DNA of 64,000 nucleotides, from assembly GCA_001553355.1 (NCBI GenBank), contig KQ960876.1, positions 62,001 through 126,000 of the forward strand, in the 5' to 3' direction. This DNA is from Veillonellaceae bacterium DNF00626. Lineage in GTDB: Bacteria; Bacillota; Negativicutes; Veillonellales; Dialisteraceae. The position numbers and the translations under genes are program-made. Shown here piece by piece: positions 38,689-47,495 of this stretch. Position 1 is the first letter of the stretch. Each line of letters opens with the position of its first letter. The notes under the pieces are model-generated. The model saw only the letters and a program-made list of their open reading frames with translations. It did no database searches and was not told where the DNA came from.

Positions 38689-39078
38689 CTACTGCGCTGC
38701 TTTCTTACCAAAAGACGAATATGTAACGCCCTTAAAAGAACAAGTCACCTCACCTGTTTTCTTATTAATAGCATATGAAACATCCTTTGCCGGAGGTACC
38801 GGATCACTACGAAGAAAACCTTCCTTTCCCTCCGAAGAAACCAGATCCGCCACAGCCGAAGGATAAGTTCCATTTCGCACATAATACATCTCAGCCGCGG
38901 AACCGATAGTAGATAAATCTGCCTGAATCCGTGCTATCTTCGCCTCATCAGTCATACCGGTGAAATGAGGAATAGCTACCGCCGCCAAAATACCTACAAT
39001 GGCAATCACCAAAAGCAATTCCAACAACATAAATCCTTTTCTCTTTTTCTTCATACAATGCATTATTCTGTTCATCAT
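38689..39078 (-). CDS. Major type IV pilin-like protein
   Basis: The 129-residue prepilin has the leader KKKRKG|FMLLELLLVIAIVGILAAVAIPHF with Glu at +5 and the well-conserved N-terminal helix. The small C-terminal domain has the pseudopilin GspG-like pattern IQADLSTIGSAAEMYYVRNGTYP and a single Cys. The ATG at 39076-39078 follows AAGGAGA. It is the first gene of the pilus operon and carries a consensus promoter. A major pilin or GspG/ComGC-type pseudopilin cannot be separated by sequence alone. Confidence 0.88.
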   Translation of the reverse strand: MMNRIMHCMKKKRKGFMLLELLLVIAIVGILAAVAIPHFTGMTDEAKIARIQADLSTIGSAAEMYYVRNGTYPSAVADLVSSEGKEGFLRSDPVPPAKDVSYAINKKTGEVTCSFKGVTYSSFGKKAAQ

Positions 39079-39149
39079 AAATCTCCTTATAGAAATACTA
39101 TTCATGATATGCATTAATTATTTGTAAAAAAGCAAAAGTAATTAACCAA

Positions 39150-39178
39150 AATATAATACACGTTCTGTTTCTTGTCAA
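39150..39178 (-). promoter_or_regulatory. Promoter of the pilus operon
   Basis: Consensus TTGACA (39173-39178) and TATATT (39150-39155) are exactly 17 bases apart on the minus strand, about 70 bases before the pilin ATG. The divergent gap 39079-39385 otherwise holds only a plus-strand TATAAT (39340-39345) serving the DUF4127 gene; I see nothing else in it. Confidence 0.8.
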
Positions 39179-39385
39179 ATATTTTTTACACATGATAATA
39201 TACTACCATGCCATCTCAAGACATAGAATTTCAATCCTTTTCTTTCATTTCTCCATTACTTCATCCCCTGCTACTTCTTCAAATTTCTCTCCTTCATCTA
39301 CACATTCATTTCGTCTCTCCCGAAAATTTCATAAAATGTTATAATGAGTAAAATATGTCAAAAAATATATCAAAAGGAGGTATAT

Positions 39386-41062
39386 ATGTTTTACCAAAAA
39401 ATAATTACTCTCGTGCTGACACTTTCATTCGGTTTATTTACTCCATCTGTTACTGCAAAAACTATCCTTTTGGTACCGCAAGATGATCGTCCGGTAAGTT
39501 ATACCTATACAGTATCCACCGCGAAAAAAGCAGGATATGATGTATTAACTCCTCCGGCCATTTATTTATCCGGAAAAAATTATCAAGGTTTCCCGGATCA
39601 AATATGGAAATGGGTTGAGGAAAACGCATCCAAAGCAGATGTTATTATTTTATCCACAGACACCGTCATCTACGGTGGGCTTGTCGATTCACGTAAACAT
39701 AACGAAAGTTTACAGACTCTTCAAACACGCGAAAATCGCATACGTGAACTACATAAAAAATATCCTCACATTCCTATTTACGCCTTCAGCACGATTATGC
39801 GCACTCCCTATGCTTCCGGTGGTGGCGTAGAACCATATTATTATGATAAATACGGCAATGATATTTATCAAATTGCCGGATTACAAGACAAACAAGATCT
39901 CGGTACTATCACAGCTGATGAATCTGCCCAATTACTGGCATTAAAACTAACTGTCCCTACCGAATATCTGCAAGATTGGTTTCGTCGTCGAACAAAAAAT
40001 AATATTATCAATAACAAATTAGTCGAAGATGCTAAGGATGGTGTATTTGACTATTTCTGTGAAGGCTACGATGATAATAGCAAACATTCGCAAACCACAT
40101 TAGAAGCTCGGTATCAAAAAGAGAACGCAAAACATTTAAAGAAAGACTCTTTTGGTGCTTTTCCGGGAGCTGATCAATTGGCTCTACTTCTTATTGCACG
40201 TTATCATGTCAAATCAAATCATCAAACGCCCTCATTTGATGTCATTTATCCTTTAGGTCGGGGCGCATCCACTGTCCCCTCTTATGAAAATCAGCCTATC
40301 GGACAAACGATTATCCAACATGTCAACGCAGTAGGCGGAGTCATGATTCATAAGGGAAAACCGGATATTATGTTAGCGGTCAATACGCCGCTTACTTCTA
40401 CCGGTGAATCCGGTCAATTCAATAATTTTGCTATGTTAAAGCCAAGCACGATAGATTTTGTAAATAAAGTACAAACCGTTATTGACCACGGTATTCCTTT
40501 AGCCATGGTAGACGTATATTTCGCTAATGGATCTGATAATACCCTCATGAATTTGATGGTAAAAAATCAATTACTTTATAAAGTCGCTGCTTATAATGGT
40601 TGGAATACTGCAAGTAATACCATAGGATATGCCATTGCACAAGCCGTATTAGCTTCATCTATGACTGCAGAAGATCATAAAAATATGCTAATAGAACAAT
40701 ATATTGACAACTGGGCATATCAAGCAAATATCAGAAATGAATTACGCCGTTATTGCAAAATAAAGTACAATAAAGAAATCGTAACACCACTTGTTGAAAA
40801 TGAAATGCGTGCTAAATTACAAAATTTTGCCAAGCGGAAAATGGGATTAGATCCTCATAGAATATCTGCAAGCTTCCCGTGGGATCGTTTATTTGAAATT
40901 AATGCATTAGTATCTTCTACGCCTCAGTATCGGATATATTTAACAGAAGAAGAACTAAATAAACGCCAAGCAGCCGCTAAAGAGAAGCAGAAGCAACAAA
41001 AGAAACAAAAATCATCAAAAAATCAACCCAAGGCAAAAGATATAATTATTCCATTAAAATAG
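39386..41062 (+). CDS. Secreted DUF4127 family protein
   Basis: The 558-residue protein begins with a signal peptide (hydrophobic residues about 4-20, likely cut near SVTAK). LLVPQDDRPVSYTYT follows, the start of the DUF4127 domain. Further family-like stretches are LSTDTVIYGGLVDSRKH and DVYFANGSDNTLMNLM. The C-terminal 30 residues are a Lys/Gln-rich low-complexity tail. DUF4127 has no established function. The ATG at 39386 follows AAAAGGAGG. It is a single gene with a perfect downstream terminator, divergent from the pilus operon. Confidence 0.88.
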   Translation: MFYQKIITLVLTLSFGLFTPSVTAKTILLVPQDDRPVSYTYTVSTAKKAGYDVLTPPAIYLSGKNYQGFPDQIWKWVEENASKADVIILSTDTVIYGGLVDSRKHNESLQTLQTRENRIRELHKKYPHIPIYAFSTIMRTPYASGGGVEPYYYDKYGNDIYQIAGLQDKQDLGTITADESAQLLALKLTVPTEYLQDWFRRRTKNNIINNKLVEDAKDGVFDYFCEGYDDNSKHSQTTLEARYQKENAKHLKKDSFGAFPGADQLALLLIARYHVKSNHQTPSFDVIYPLGRGASTVPSYENQPIGQTIIQHVNAVGGVMIHKGKPDIMLAVNTPLTSTGESGQFNNFAMLKPSTIDFVNKVQTVIDHGIPLAMVDVYFANGSDNTLMNLMVKNQLLYKVAAYNGWNTASNTIGYAIAQAVLASSMTAEDHKNMLIEQYIDNWAYQANIRNELRRYCKIKYNKEIVTPLVENEMRAKLQNFAKRKMGLDPHRISASFPWDRLFEINALVSSTPQYRIYLTEEELNKRQAAAKEKQKQQKKQKSSKNQPKAKDIIIPLK

Positions 41063-41105
41063 ATACATTCATAGTAAAAATGGTAATAGAGAATCAGAAA
41101 CCATA

Positions 41106-41155
41106 AAAAAGATTGTCATATATGCACAAATTTCAGCATATATGACAATCTTTTT
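41106..41155. terminator. Bidirectional terminator between DUF4127 and cvfB
   Basis: A perfect 20-bp stem spans 41106-41125 and 41136-41155 with a 10-base loop, ending in T-runs on both strands. It serves the convergent genes on both sides. Confidence 0.92.
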
Positions 41156-41177
41156 ATTTATCCGCAAATACTCACAT

Positions 41178-42053
41178 CTAATTCTTGAGCTTAAATTGTC
41201 CGTTTTTTTCAACAATCTTTTGTAATTTCAACAAATGTCCTACCGCTCTTTTGAAAGCTGCTTTACTTAAGTGTAAATTTTGTCGAATATCTTCAGGCTG
41301 ACTCTTATCTGTATAGGGAAGAACACCCTGATGTTTTTCCATACAGGCGATAAGAATTTCCATATCCGAATGAATTGCTTCTTCTTTTTGTGCCCGCATG
41401 GATACATTCGCATGTCCATCCTCACGAATATAAGTAATTCGTCCTGTCACTTCTGCTCCTATTTGAAGTACGCCTACTATATCATCTTTATAAATAAATC
41501 CAAGTTCTCTATCTTTTGTGATCAAGAAAGCACCCTTGGATGTTAAATTATAGATAGTACCGGTCAACGTATCTCCTTTTTTTCTATTTCTAATAGGGCG
41601 AGCGATACGAATCATTTCTTTATCAACTTTCATAGTCACGGCTAAACGGCCGGTTTTATCTTCATAAAGTTTTATCCAAATAGATTGACCTTCTTGCACT
41701 CTTTCAGTCATTTCAGAGAATGGAAGAAAAATCCCCCTCTCTGTTCCTACATCAACAAAAGCACCAAATCGAGTGGTAGATAACACTTTGGCATATCCTA
41801 TATCTCCTATGGCAAGTTTAGGTAAATTCATACTGGCCGTCAATCTATGATGCGGGTCATGATAAAGAAATACCTCCACACGCTCCCCTTCTTTTACCGG
41901 TCGTGTTTGCTGCGCATTATGCAAAAGAATGTCATCAGCCGTATTCCCCGTCCCGCCATCAAGAAAAACACCAAAGGATGCTACACGCACCACCGGCAAT
42001 ATAGCAATAGAATTTTCCTTTCTTCTTCCTGATATTTCGTGATTACTCTCCAT
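41178..42053 (-). CDS. cvfB: S1-domain RNA-binding protein of the CvfB family
   Basis: The 291-residue protein has S1-like OB folds in tandem (VVRVASFGVFLDGG, AKVLSTTRFGAFVDVG, GTIYNLTSKGAFLITKD) and a C-terminal winged helix with NLHLSKAAFKRAVGHLLK. This is the organisation of CvfB/YitL, an RNA-binding regulator. It overlaps the rsfS stop by 11 bases and ends the obgE operon. Confidence 0.9.
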   Translation of the reverse strand: MESNHEISGRRKENSIAILPVVRVASFGVFLDGGTGNTADDILLHNAQQTRPVKEGERVEVFLYHDPHHRLTASMNLPKLAIGDIGYAKVLSTTRFGAFVDVGTERGIFLPFSEMTERVQEGQSIWIKLYEDKTGRLAVTMKVDKEMIRIARPIRNRKKGDTLTGTIYNLTSKGAFLITKDRELGFIYKDDIVGVLQIGAEVTGRITYIREDGHANVSMRAQKEEAIHSDMEILIACMEKHQGVLPYTDKSQPEDIRQNLHLSKAAFKRAVGHLLKLQKIVEKNGQFKLKN

Positions 42054-42408
42054 GAGTCACTCCTACGTCTTTGTTGTGATAGCTTTCCTCCGGAGCTTCT
42101 GCCCACAAAGAATCAAAATCAAAATGCCGACGTTCTTCGTCTGTGAAAACATGAACAACCACATCACCAAAATCTAAAAGAATCCATTGTCCCTCTCGAT
42201 AACCTTCCTTTCGCAGAGGAATATTTCCTATTTCTTTCATTTTATCTTCCACTTCATCAGCTGCCGCTTGGCACTGCTTTTTATTTGTAGTCGTAGAAAT
42301 AATAAAATAATCGGCAATAGATGTAATATCGCGAACTTTTAAAATTTTAATAAGAACCCCTTTTTTCGACGAAATAGCGTCGCAAATAATTTGTAATTCT
42401 TTTTCCAT
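42043..42408 (-). CDS. rsfS: Ribosomal silencing factor RsfS
   Basis: The 121-residue protein matches RsfS/YbeB, with VRDITSIADYFIISTTTNKKQ near residue 25 and GQWILLDFGDVVVHVFT. It binds ribosomal protein uL14 and blocks subunit joining under starvation. The ATG at 42406-42408 overlaps the preceding stop (TAATG), and GAGGAGG is upstream. A longer frame overlapping the previous gene is unlikely. Confidence 0.95.
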   Translation of the reverse strand: MEKELQIICDAISSKKGVLIKILKVRDITSIADYFIISTTTNKKQCQAAADEVEDKMKEIGNIPLRKEGYREGQWILLDFGDVVVHVFTDEERRHFDFDSLWAEAPEESYHNKDVGVTHGE

Positions 42409-43298
42409 TAATTTGTCTCCTCCTCTTGGTGTAATGTCAATCCGATCACTTTTTGTACAGCAATAGGATTTATTTGCCAATATGTTTTTTTATTTTCTTC
42501 TTTTATTTCACCCGGCAAAATAACGAAAGTGATATTTTCTAAAGGAAACTTCGTAAAATCATAAGCTAATGAAGCAGCTTCCGATGATGTCATACTCGTT
42601 CCATCAGTATTCCAGTAATGATATACCATACCCCAATTGTAAAGTGATGAATTGTTATGCATCTCACTCAATATAGCTTTCATCAATCGTTCTTGCCTTT
42701 GCCAACGGCCTATTTCCTTGTCTTGATTGTCAATATATCGCAAATAGGCAAATGCGTTATTCGGAGAAAGTGTCTGATAACCTTGAAATAAATAAATATC
42801 TGAATTTCCATCTGCATCGTCATGAATCATATTTTTCTCTACATAAAAATCAATCTTTCCTATTTTATCCATCATCGCACAGAAAGATGTATTATCAAAT
42901 ACAATAAAATGCTTCATTCGGATATGTAAAAGATTTTCCACGGCACTTTTTGTTTCTTCAATTCCACCTTCAATAAAAGTATCTTTCAGTAAAACTTGCT
43001 GTTTATTATCACGAGAAATTTGAGTGTTCTCCGGAACGGATATAAAGGTAATATATTGTGTTTGATGATTAATAGCTACCACAACTACCGCATCGGCATG
43101 CGCCCCCGATTGATCATCAGTACCAACCATTAAATAGTATTCCGGCGCATCAGGCGCATTGGATAATAAATCATGGGTGACATATTGATAGGCTTTCATA
43201 GCCATTAAAAAAATTAAAATAGCAATGGCACTTACAATTAAAAGAGCCACTATAATCCGATCATAACGAATTGTTCGTCTTCGATTTGTCTTTTTCAT
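42408..43298 (-). CDS. LytR-CpsA-Psr (LCP) family envelope protein
   Basis: The 296-residue protein has an N-terminal membrane helix (about residues 15-36) and an extracytoplasmic LCP domain. It contains MVGTDDQSGAHADAVVVVAIN, FAYLRYIDNQDKEIGRWQRQERLMKAI with the conserved arginines, and a predicted polyprenyl-phosphate pocket. LCP enzymes attach anionic or capsular glycans to peptidoglycan. The usual longer Asp-rich LCP motif is partly degenerate (VGTDDQS instead of GID-R). It lies between yqeK and rsfS. Confidence 0.85.
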   Translation of the reverse strand: MKKTNRRRTIRYDRIIVALLIVSAIAILIFLMAMKAYQYVTHDLLSNAPDAPEYYLMVGTDDQSGAHADAVVVVAINHQTQYITFISVPENTQISRDNKQQVLLKDTFIEGGIEETKSAVENLLHIRMKHFIVFDNTSFCAMMDKIGKIDFYVEKNMIHDDADGNSDIYLFQGYQTLSPNNAFAYLRYIDNQDKEIGRWQRQERLMKAILSEMHNNSSLYNWGMVYHYWNTDGTSMTSSEAASLAYDFTKFPLENITFVILPGEIKEENKKTYWQINPIAVQKVIGLTLHQEEETN

Positions 43299-43868
43299 TT
43301 ATTTTCCTTTTTTCAAAATCAAATCGTTTCGTGCCAAAAAAGTTAATTCATAAATATATTCACCTGAGTCAAGAAGATATTTAATGGTAGAATTATAAGC
43401 CGCCATAACTGCCTCATCTAAATTTTCTTCAGCTTTTTCACGAAGCTGATCAACCCCGGGAAAATCTCTTGACGGTTCAATATAATCTGATAAAAACACT
43501 ATTTTCTCTAACGTGGTCATATCCGGTCGTCCTGTGGTATGAAAATAAATAGCCTGTACAATTTCTTTATCATACACGCCGTAAAGAGTCTTTGCTAAAA
43601 CACTCCCGGCCGGTCCATGAAGTAATGCTCTCCGTTTTAATACAGCAGCATCGACTTGTATTCCTTCTTGCTCTACGTTTTTTTGCATTTCTGCCAACGT
43701 CAATTCTTTAGCACAATCATGAAGCAATCCAGCTATTTCCGCTTTCTTTTTATCAGTGCCATATAATTCCGCCAATCGCCCGGCAACATCTGATGTGCCA
43801 AGAGAATGAACAAAGCGTTTATGAGTTAATGTAGACTCTAACTTTTCTTTTATTTCCTTAATTGTCAT
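43299..43868 (-). CDS. yqeK: HD-domain Ap4A hydrolase YqeK
   Basis: The 189-residue protein has an HD domain with RFVHSLGTSD then LLHDCAKELT near residue 45, plus LHGPAGSVLAK and FHTTGRPDMTTLEKIVFLSDYIEPSR. These are the metal ligands and signature of YqeK, a symmetrical diadenosine-tetraphosphate hydrolase. It overlaps nadD by 4 bases, the common arrangement in Bacillota. Confidence 0.94.
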   Translation of the reverse strand: MTIKEIKEKLESTLTHKRFVHSLGTSDVAGRLAELYGTDKKKAEIAGLLHDCAKELTLAEMQKNVEQEGIQVDAAVLKRRALLHGPAGSVLAKTLYGVYDKEIVQAIYFHTTGRPDMTTLEKIVFLSDYIEPSRDFPGVDQLREKAEENLDEAVMAAYNSTIKYLLDSGEYIYELTFLARNDLILKKGK

Positions 43869-44476
43869 TTTCCGCCTCGATAGATTTGTTTTTCTTTTAT
43901 ATATTTAATTACTGCATCCGGAATCATGTAGGTAACCGACATATTGTTTTCAATGCGCCGACGTAAATCAGTAGATGAAATTTCCAATTCCAGCATTTTC
44001 AAAAAATGAATCCTTTCTTTTCCTAATTCACCAAAATATGAAACAGATTTATTTAACTTATCCGTACTCCCCGGTCGACCGGCACAAATAAAATCACATA
44101 TAGACAGTAATTCCTTATTATATTTCCAAGTAGGCAAATCAGCAACAGCATCTGTGCCTGCTAAAAAATAAATTTTATATTCATCTCCTATCATCTTTTT
44201 TACTTGATGAATGGTATCTACTGTATACGAGGGTCCGGTTCTCTCCAGTTCAATAGACGAAATTTCAAAATAGGGATTTCCTTGTATAGCCAATTCCACC
44301 ATGTGAAAACGATCTATTTTATCCACATAATGCATATCTTTATTGGGCGTATCTCCGGTAGGAATAAAAATTACTTTTTCTAAGTGAAATTCTTGTCGTG
44401 CCGATTCAGCTAATATCAAATGACCTATATGAATCGGATTAAAGGAACCGCCAAAAACGCCTATACATTTTTCCAT
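43865..44476 (-). CDS. nadD: Nicotinate-nucleotide adenylyltransferase
   Basis: The protein of about 203 residues is a nucleotidyltransferase with GGSFNPIHIGH, the HIGH at residues 16-19, and ISSTDLRRRIENN near the C-terminus. It converts nicotinate mononucleotide to deamido-NAD. The ATG at 44474-44476 has no clear ribosome site, and a GTG two codons before is equally bare, so coupling to an overlapping small frame upstream is possible. yqeK follows. Confidence 0.94.
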   Translation of the reverse strand: MEKCIGVFGGSFNPIHIGHLILAESARQEFHLEKVIFIPTGDTPNKDMHYVDKIDRFHMVELAIQGNPYFEISSIELERTGPSYTVDTIHQVKKMIGDEYKIYFLAGTDAVADLPTWKYNKELLSICDFICAGRPGSTDKLNKSVSYFGELGKERIHFLKMLELEISSTDLRRRIENNMSVTYMIPDAVIKYIKEKQIYRGGK

Positions 44477-44646
44477 GTCCACAAAACCATTTCTATAACA
44501 ATAATAAATCCCAATAATATAAGCAATAACTTTCCGTAATGTTTCAATTCAAAACGCCCTTTATTTGTGCAAATATAATAATGCATGAGGCATTTCAACT
44601 TGTAAAGCAAACTTATCCGTACTTTTTTATTTTCTCGGTAATTCAT
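44461..44646 (-). CDS. Possible small membrane protein overlapping yhbY and nadD
   Basis: A 61-residue frame from ATG 44644-44646 contains a basic N-terminal half and ends with a hydrophobic helix KLLLILLGFIIVIEMVLWTW. It overlaps the end of yhbY and the first codons of nadD, and could couple nadD translation, which lacks its own ribosome site. Against it: no good ribosome site and no recognised family. Confidence 0.3.
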   Translation of the reverse strand: MNYRENKKVRISLLYKLKCLMHYYICTNKGRFELKHYGKLLLILLGFIIVIEMVLWTWKNV

Positions 44647-44923
44647 AATGAGATTCTTTGTCTTTCTGCTTAAAGAGAATACAATTTCGACCAATGATTT
44701 GGACGATTTCGCAAGAAAGTGTTCGTCCAAGATAATTCGCTGTATCTTCTATATTTTCCGCAGAATTTTGGTTAATCTTAATTTTGATTAATTCTCGCGC
44801 ATTTAATACATCCGATACGCTTTTCAGGACAAGATCTGTCATTCCTTCTTTTCCTATTTGTACCACTGCAGGAAAAGAATGTGCCATACTCTTTAAATAT
44901 TGTTTTTGTTTTCCTGTAAGCAT
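44627..44923 (-). CDS. yhbY: YhbY/CRM-domain RNA-binding protein
   Basis: The 98-residue protein is a single CRM (CRS1-YhbY) domain with LTGKQKQYLKSMAH and VVQIGKEGMTD, and ends in VQIIGRNCILFK. It associates with pre-50S ribosomal particles. It overlaps the obgE stop by one base (TAATG). The obgE-yhbY-nadD-yqeK order matches many Bacillota. Confidence 0.95.
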   Translation of the reverse strand: MLTGKQKQYLKSMAHSFPAVVQIGKEGMTDLVLKSVSDVLNARELIKIKINQNSAENIEDTANYLGRTLSCEIVQIIGRNCILFKQKDKESHYELPRK

Positions 44924-46227
44924 TAAAAATCCTCACTTTCATTTGTCGTATGTGTTTTCTCATCGGTAAAAGAAAATTCTACGCCATATAAATCAACGAC
45001 ATCTCCTTCTTGAATGCCTTGTTTTTTCAATAAACGGTCAATACCCATAAAGCGCCAAGCTTTTTCGAAACGTCTAAGTGATACCGTATTGGAAAAATCT
45101 GTCATAGATACTAATTTTTCTACTCGTTTTCCCTTTACATAATAAATATCATCAATTTTTTCGACGATAAATTCATTTTTCGGTGCTTCATATACAATCG
45201 TCTTTTCATCCGGTTCAAAAGAAATATCCGGTACTTCTTGTAATATTTTCCATGCAGCTTCTAAAAGAGGTTTCAACCCTTCGCTGTTCAATGCACAAAT
45301 AGGGAAAAATTGATATCCTTCTCCTTCGATTTTTTCCCTTAGATCTTCCAATACTTTCGGATCTTGAATCAAATCAATTTTATTTGCTGCTACGATTTGT
45401 TTTTTCTGTGCCAACACCGGACTATATATCGCTAATTCTTTATTGATAGTATGAAAGTCTTCTATTGGATCTCGACCTTCACTACCGGCAGCATCTAATA
45501 CGTGAATAAGTACCTTACTTCTTTCTACATGCCGCAAAAATTCATATCCAAGTCCTACGCCTTCACTGGCACCTTCAATAAGTCCGGGAATATCTGCCAT
45601 CACGAAACTTCTGCTATCATCTAAATTCACAACACCAAGCCCCGGTGTTAAAGTAGTAAAATGATAAGCTGCCACTTCAGGACGAGCACCTGACACTTTT
45701 CGTATCAAGCTGGATTTTCCCACACTGGGAAATCCTAATAGCCCGACGTCTGCCAACACTTTCAATTCCAATTGGAGCTCTTTTTGTTCTCCCGGTTCCC
45801 CTTTTTCTGCATAAGTCGGTGCACGTACAGCACTGGTGGCAAAATGTGAATTACCTCTACCCCCGTGTCCACCTTTCAAAAGTAATACGGTTTGTCCGTC
45901 ATGAATCATATCAGCCAATAATTCATGGCTCTGCAAATCGTAAACCATTGTACCCAAAGGAACTTCTATGGTAACATCTTCTCCATTTTTTCCATACATT
46001 TCTTTGGCACCGCCATTTTCTCCTTTAGTGGCAACAAATTTTCTCTTGCGCCTAAAATGCATGAGTGTATTTAATTCCTTATTAGCCCGGACATAGATTG
46101 ATCCGCCTTTTCCCCCATCGCCTCCACTGGGACCACCACGGGGAACATATTTTTCCCGGCGAAATGAAACCATACCATCGCCACCGGCCCCGGAAGCTAC
46201 CATAATTTTTACTCGATCAATAAACAT
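44923..46227 (-). CDS. obgE: GTPase ObgE
   Basis: The 434-residue protein has the glycine-rich Obg fold (residues 1-158, including RGGPSGGDGGKGGS), a G domain with GFPSVGKSSL, DIPGLIEGAS and NKIDL, and a C-terminal OCT domain. Obg supports 50S assembly and the stress response. It heads the operon obgE-yhbY-nadD-yqeK-LCP-rsfS-cvfB. The start lies downstream of a short intergenic region. Confidence 0.97.
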   Translation of the reverse strand: MFIDRVKIMVASGAGGDGMVSFRREKYVPRGGPSGGDGGKGGSIYVRANKELNTLMHFRRKRKFVATKGENGGAKEMYGKNGEDVTIEVPLGTMVYDLQSHELLADMIHDGQTVLLLKGGHGGRGNSHFATSAVRAPTYAEKGEPGEQKELQLELKVLADVGLLGFPSVGKSSLIRKVSGARPEVAAYHFTTLTPGLGVVNLDDSRSFVMADIPGLIEGASEGVGLGYEFLRHVERSKVLIHVLDAAGSEGRDPIEDFHTINKELAIYSPVLAQKKQIVAANKIDLIQDPKVLEDLREKIEGEGYQFFPICALNSEGLKPLLEAAWKILQEVPDISFEPDEKTIVYEAPKNEFIVEKIDDIYYVKGKRVEKLVSMTDFSNTVSLRRFEKAWRFMGIDRLLKKQGIQEGDVVDLYGVEFSFTDEKTHTTNESEDF

Positions 46228-46310
46228 AACTACCTCAATTCATATTTCTCTCAATGATGTATTTATTATACTAAAAATAATAAGTCCCTGTCATTCTCTG
46301 ACTAATAAAT

Positions 46311-46349
46311 AAAAACCGTAACACAATCTTTCTTGTAGATGTCACGGTT
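46311..46349 (-). terminator. Intrinsic terminator of the prfB-ctpA operon
   Basis: AAACCGTAACA (46312-46322) and TGTCACGGTTT (46339-46349) pair with one mismatch. On the minus strand the stem is followed by TTTTATTTATT. It stands just after the ctpA stop. Confidence 0.7.
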
Positions 46350-46358
46350 TCTTTTTAA

Positions 46359-47495
46359 TTACTTTTCCAACGTATCTATTGCTTTTTGTAACACATTATC
46401 ATTAGTACGCTGAAACACTGTTCCCGTTTGCTCGATAACCACATCCGGTTCAATACCTTTTCCATCTATGCTACGCCCTGCGGCGGTACGATATTCTGCA
46501 ATGGAAATTTTTAAAACAGAATCATCTCCATCAGGGATGATAGACTGAACCGTCCCTTTACCATAGCTTTTTTCTCCTATAACGATACCTTCTTTTTTAT
46601 CTTGTATAGCACCGGCTAAAATTTCTGACGCGCTGGCACTATTTTTATCAATTAGAATTACCATAGGCATAACATGTTCTACACCATGAATATCAAATAT
46701 TTTATCTTCTCCATTTTTCGTATGAAAACTAAGCACTGTCCCTTTTGTCAAAATTTTATCAGCAATAGCAACCACGGTATCCACGATACCACCGGGATTC
46801 ATACGTACATCAATAATGAGTTTTTTCATTCCTTGCGCTTTTAATTCGGATAATTTCTTATCAAACTCGCTATCCGTATGTTTCATAAAAGAAAATATAT
46901 GAATATACCCGATGTCATCAGTGAGCATTTCACCACTGACCGTAGGTAAAGACACTTGAGCCCGTTCTACTTCATAAGAAATATTTTCCCCATCCCGTTG
47001 AATAACAATAGATACTGATTCACCGATAGGTCCTTTAATTTTCCCTACCACTGCGTCTAACGCCATCTCTTGCGTAGCTTCTCCATTAACAGATTGGATA
47101 ATATCTCCCGATTGAATGCCGACGGCTTCTGCCGGACTATCAGGAAATACGGATAATATTTGCACCTTTGATTCTGCTGTATGTCCAATAACCACTCCAA
47201 TGCCTACATACTCAGCATTAATGGATTGCATAAAATGTTCATATTTATCTCCACTTATCAACATAGAATGCGGATCTTGTAAGGATTTCACCATACCGAT
47301 GGTGGCATTTTCCAATAGTTCTTTATCGGATACGGGTCGATAGTAATATTTCTTTACTATAACAAAGTTTCTACAAAAACGAATAAAAGCCCCCGGTTCG
47401 TCAGTTATATAATATAAGCCACCCGCAAGTATCAGTACAGCAGCAAAAATTACTGACATCAACCAAAGAAAATATTTCCTCAACTTTATCATCAT
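46359..47495 (-). CDS. Carboxyl-terminal processing peptidase (S41, CtpA)
   Basis: The 378-residue protein has an N-terminal membrane helix (residues 9-30). A PDZ domain follows (VQILSVFPDSPAEAVGIQSGDII near residue 110), then the S41 protease core with the catalytic serine in NSASASEILAGA and the lysine in KSYGKGTVQS. It acts outside the membrane on C-termini of envelope proteins. It overlaps the M23 peptidase gene by 4 bases; the FtsEX-EnvC-CtpA grouping suggests a role in septal peptidoglycan processing. Confidence 0.93.
   Translation of the reverse strand: MMIKLRKYFLWLMSVIFAAVLILAGGLYYITDEPGAFIRFCRNFVIVKKYYYRPVSDKELLENATIGMVKSLQDPHSMLISGDKYEHFMQSINAEYVGIGVVIGHTAESKVQILSVFPDSPAEAVGIQSGDIIQSVNGEATQEMALDAVVGKIKGPIGESVSIVIQRDGENISYEVERAQVSLPTVSGEMLTDDIGYIHIFSFMKHTDSEFDKKLSELKAQGMKKLIIDVRMNPGGIVDTVVAIADKILTKGTVLSFHTKNGEDKIFDIHGVEHVMPMVILIDKNSASASEILAGAIQDKKEGIVIGEKSYGKGTVQSIIPDGDDSVLKISIAEYRTAAGRSIDGKGIEPDVVIEQTGTVFQRTNDNVLQKAIDTLEK

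Noticed and set aside
38056-38778. A 240-codon plus-strand open frame
   Set aside because: It lies antisense to the prepilin peptidase and pilin genes, is Lys/Thr-rich low-complexity, and has no ribosome site; the minus-strand genes carry clear motifs.
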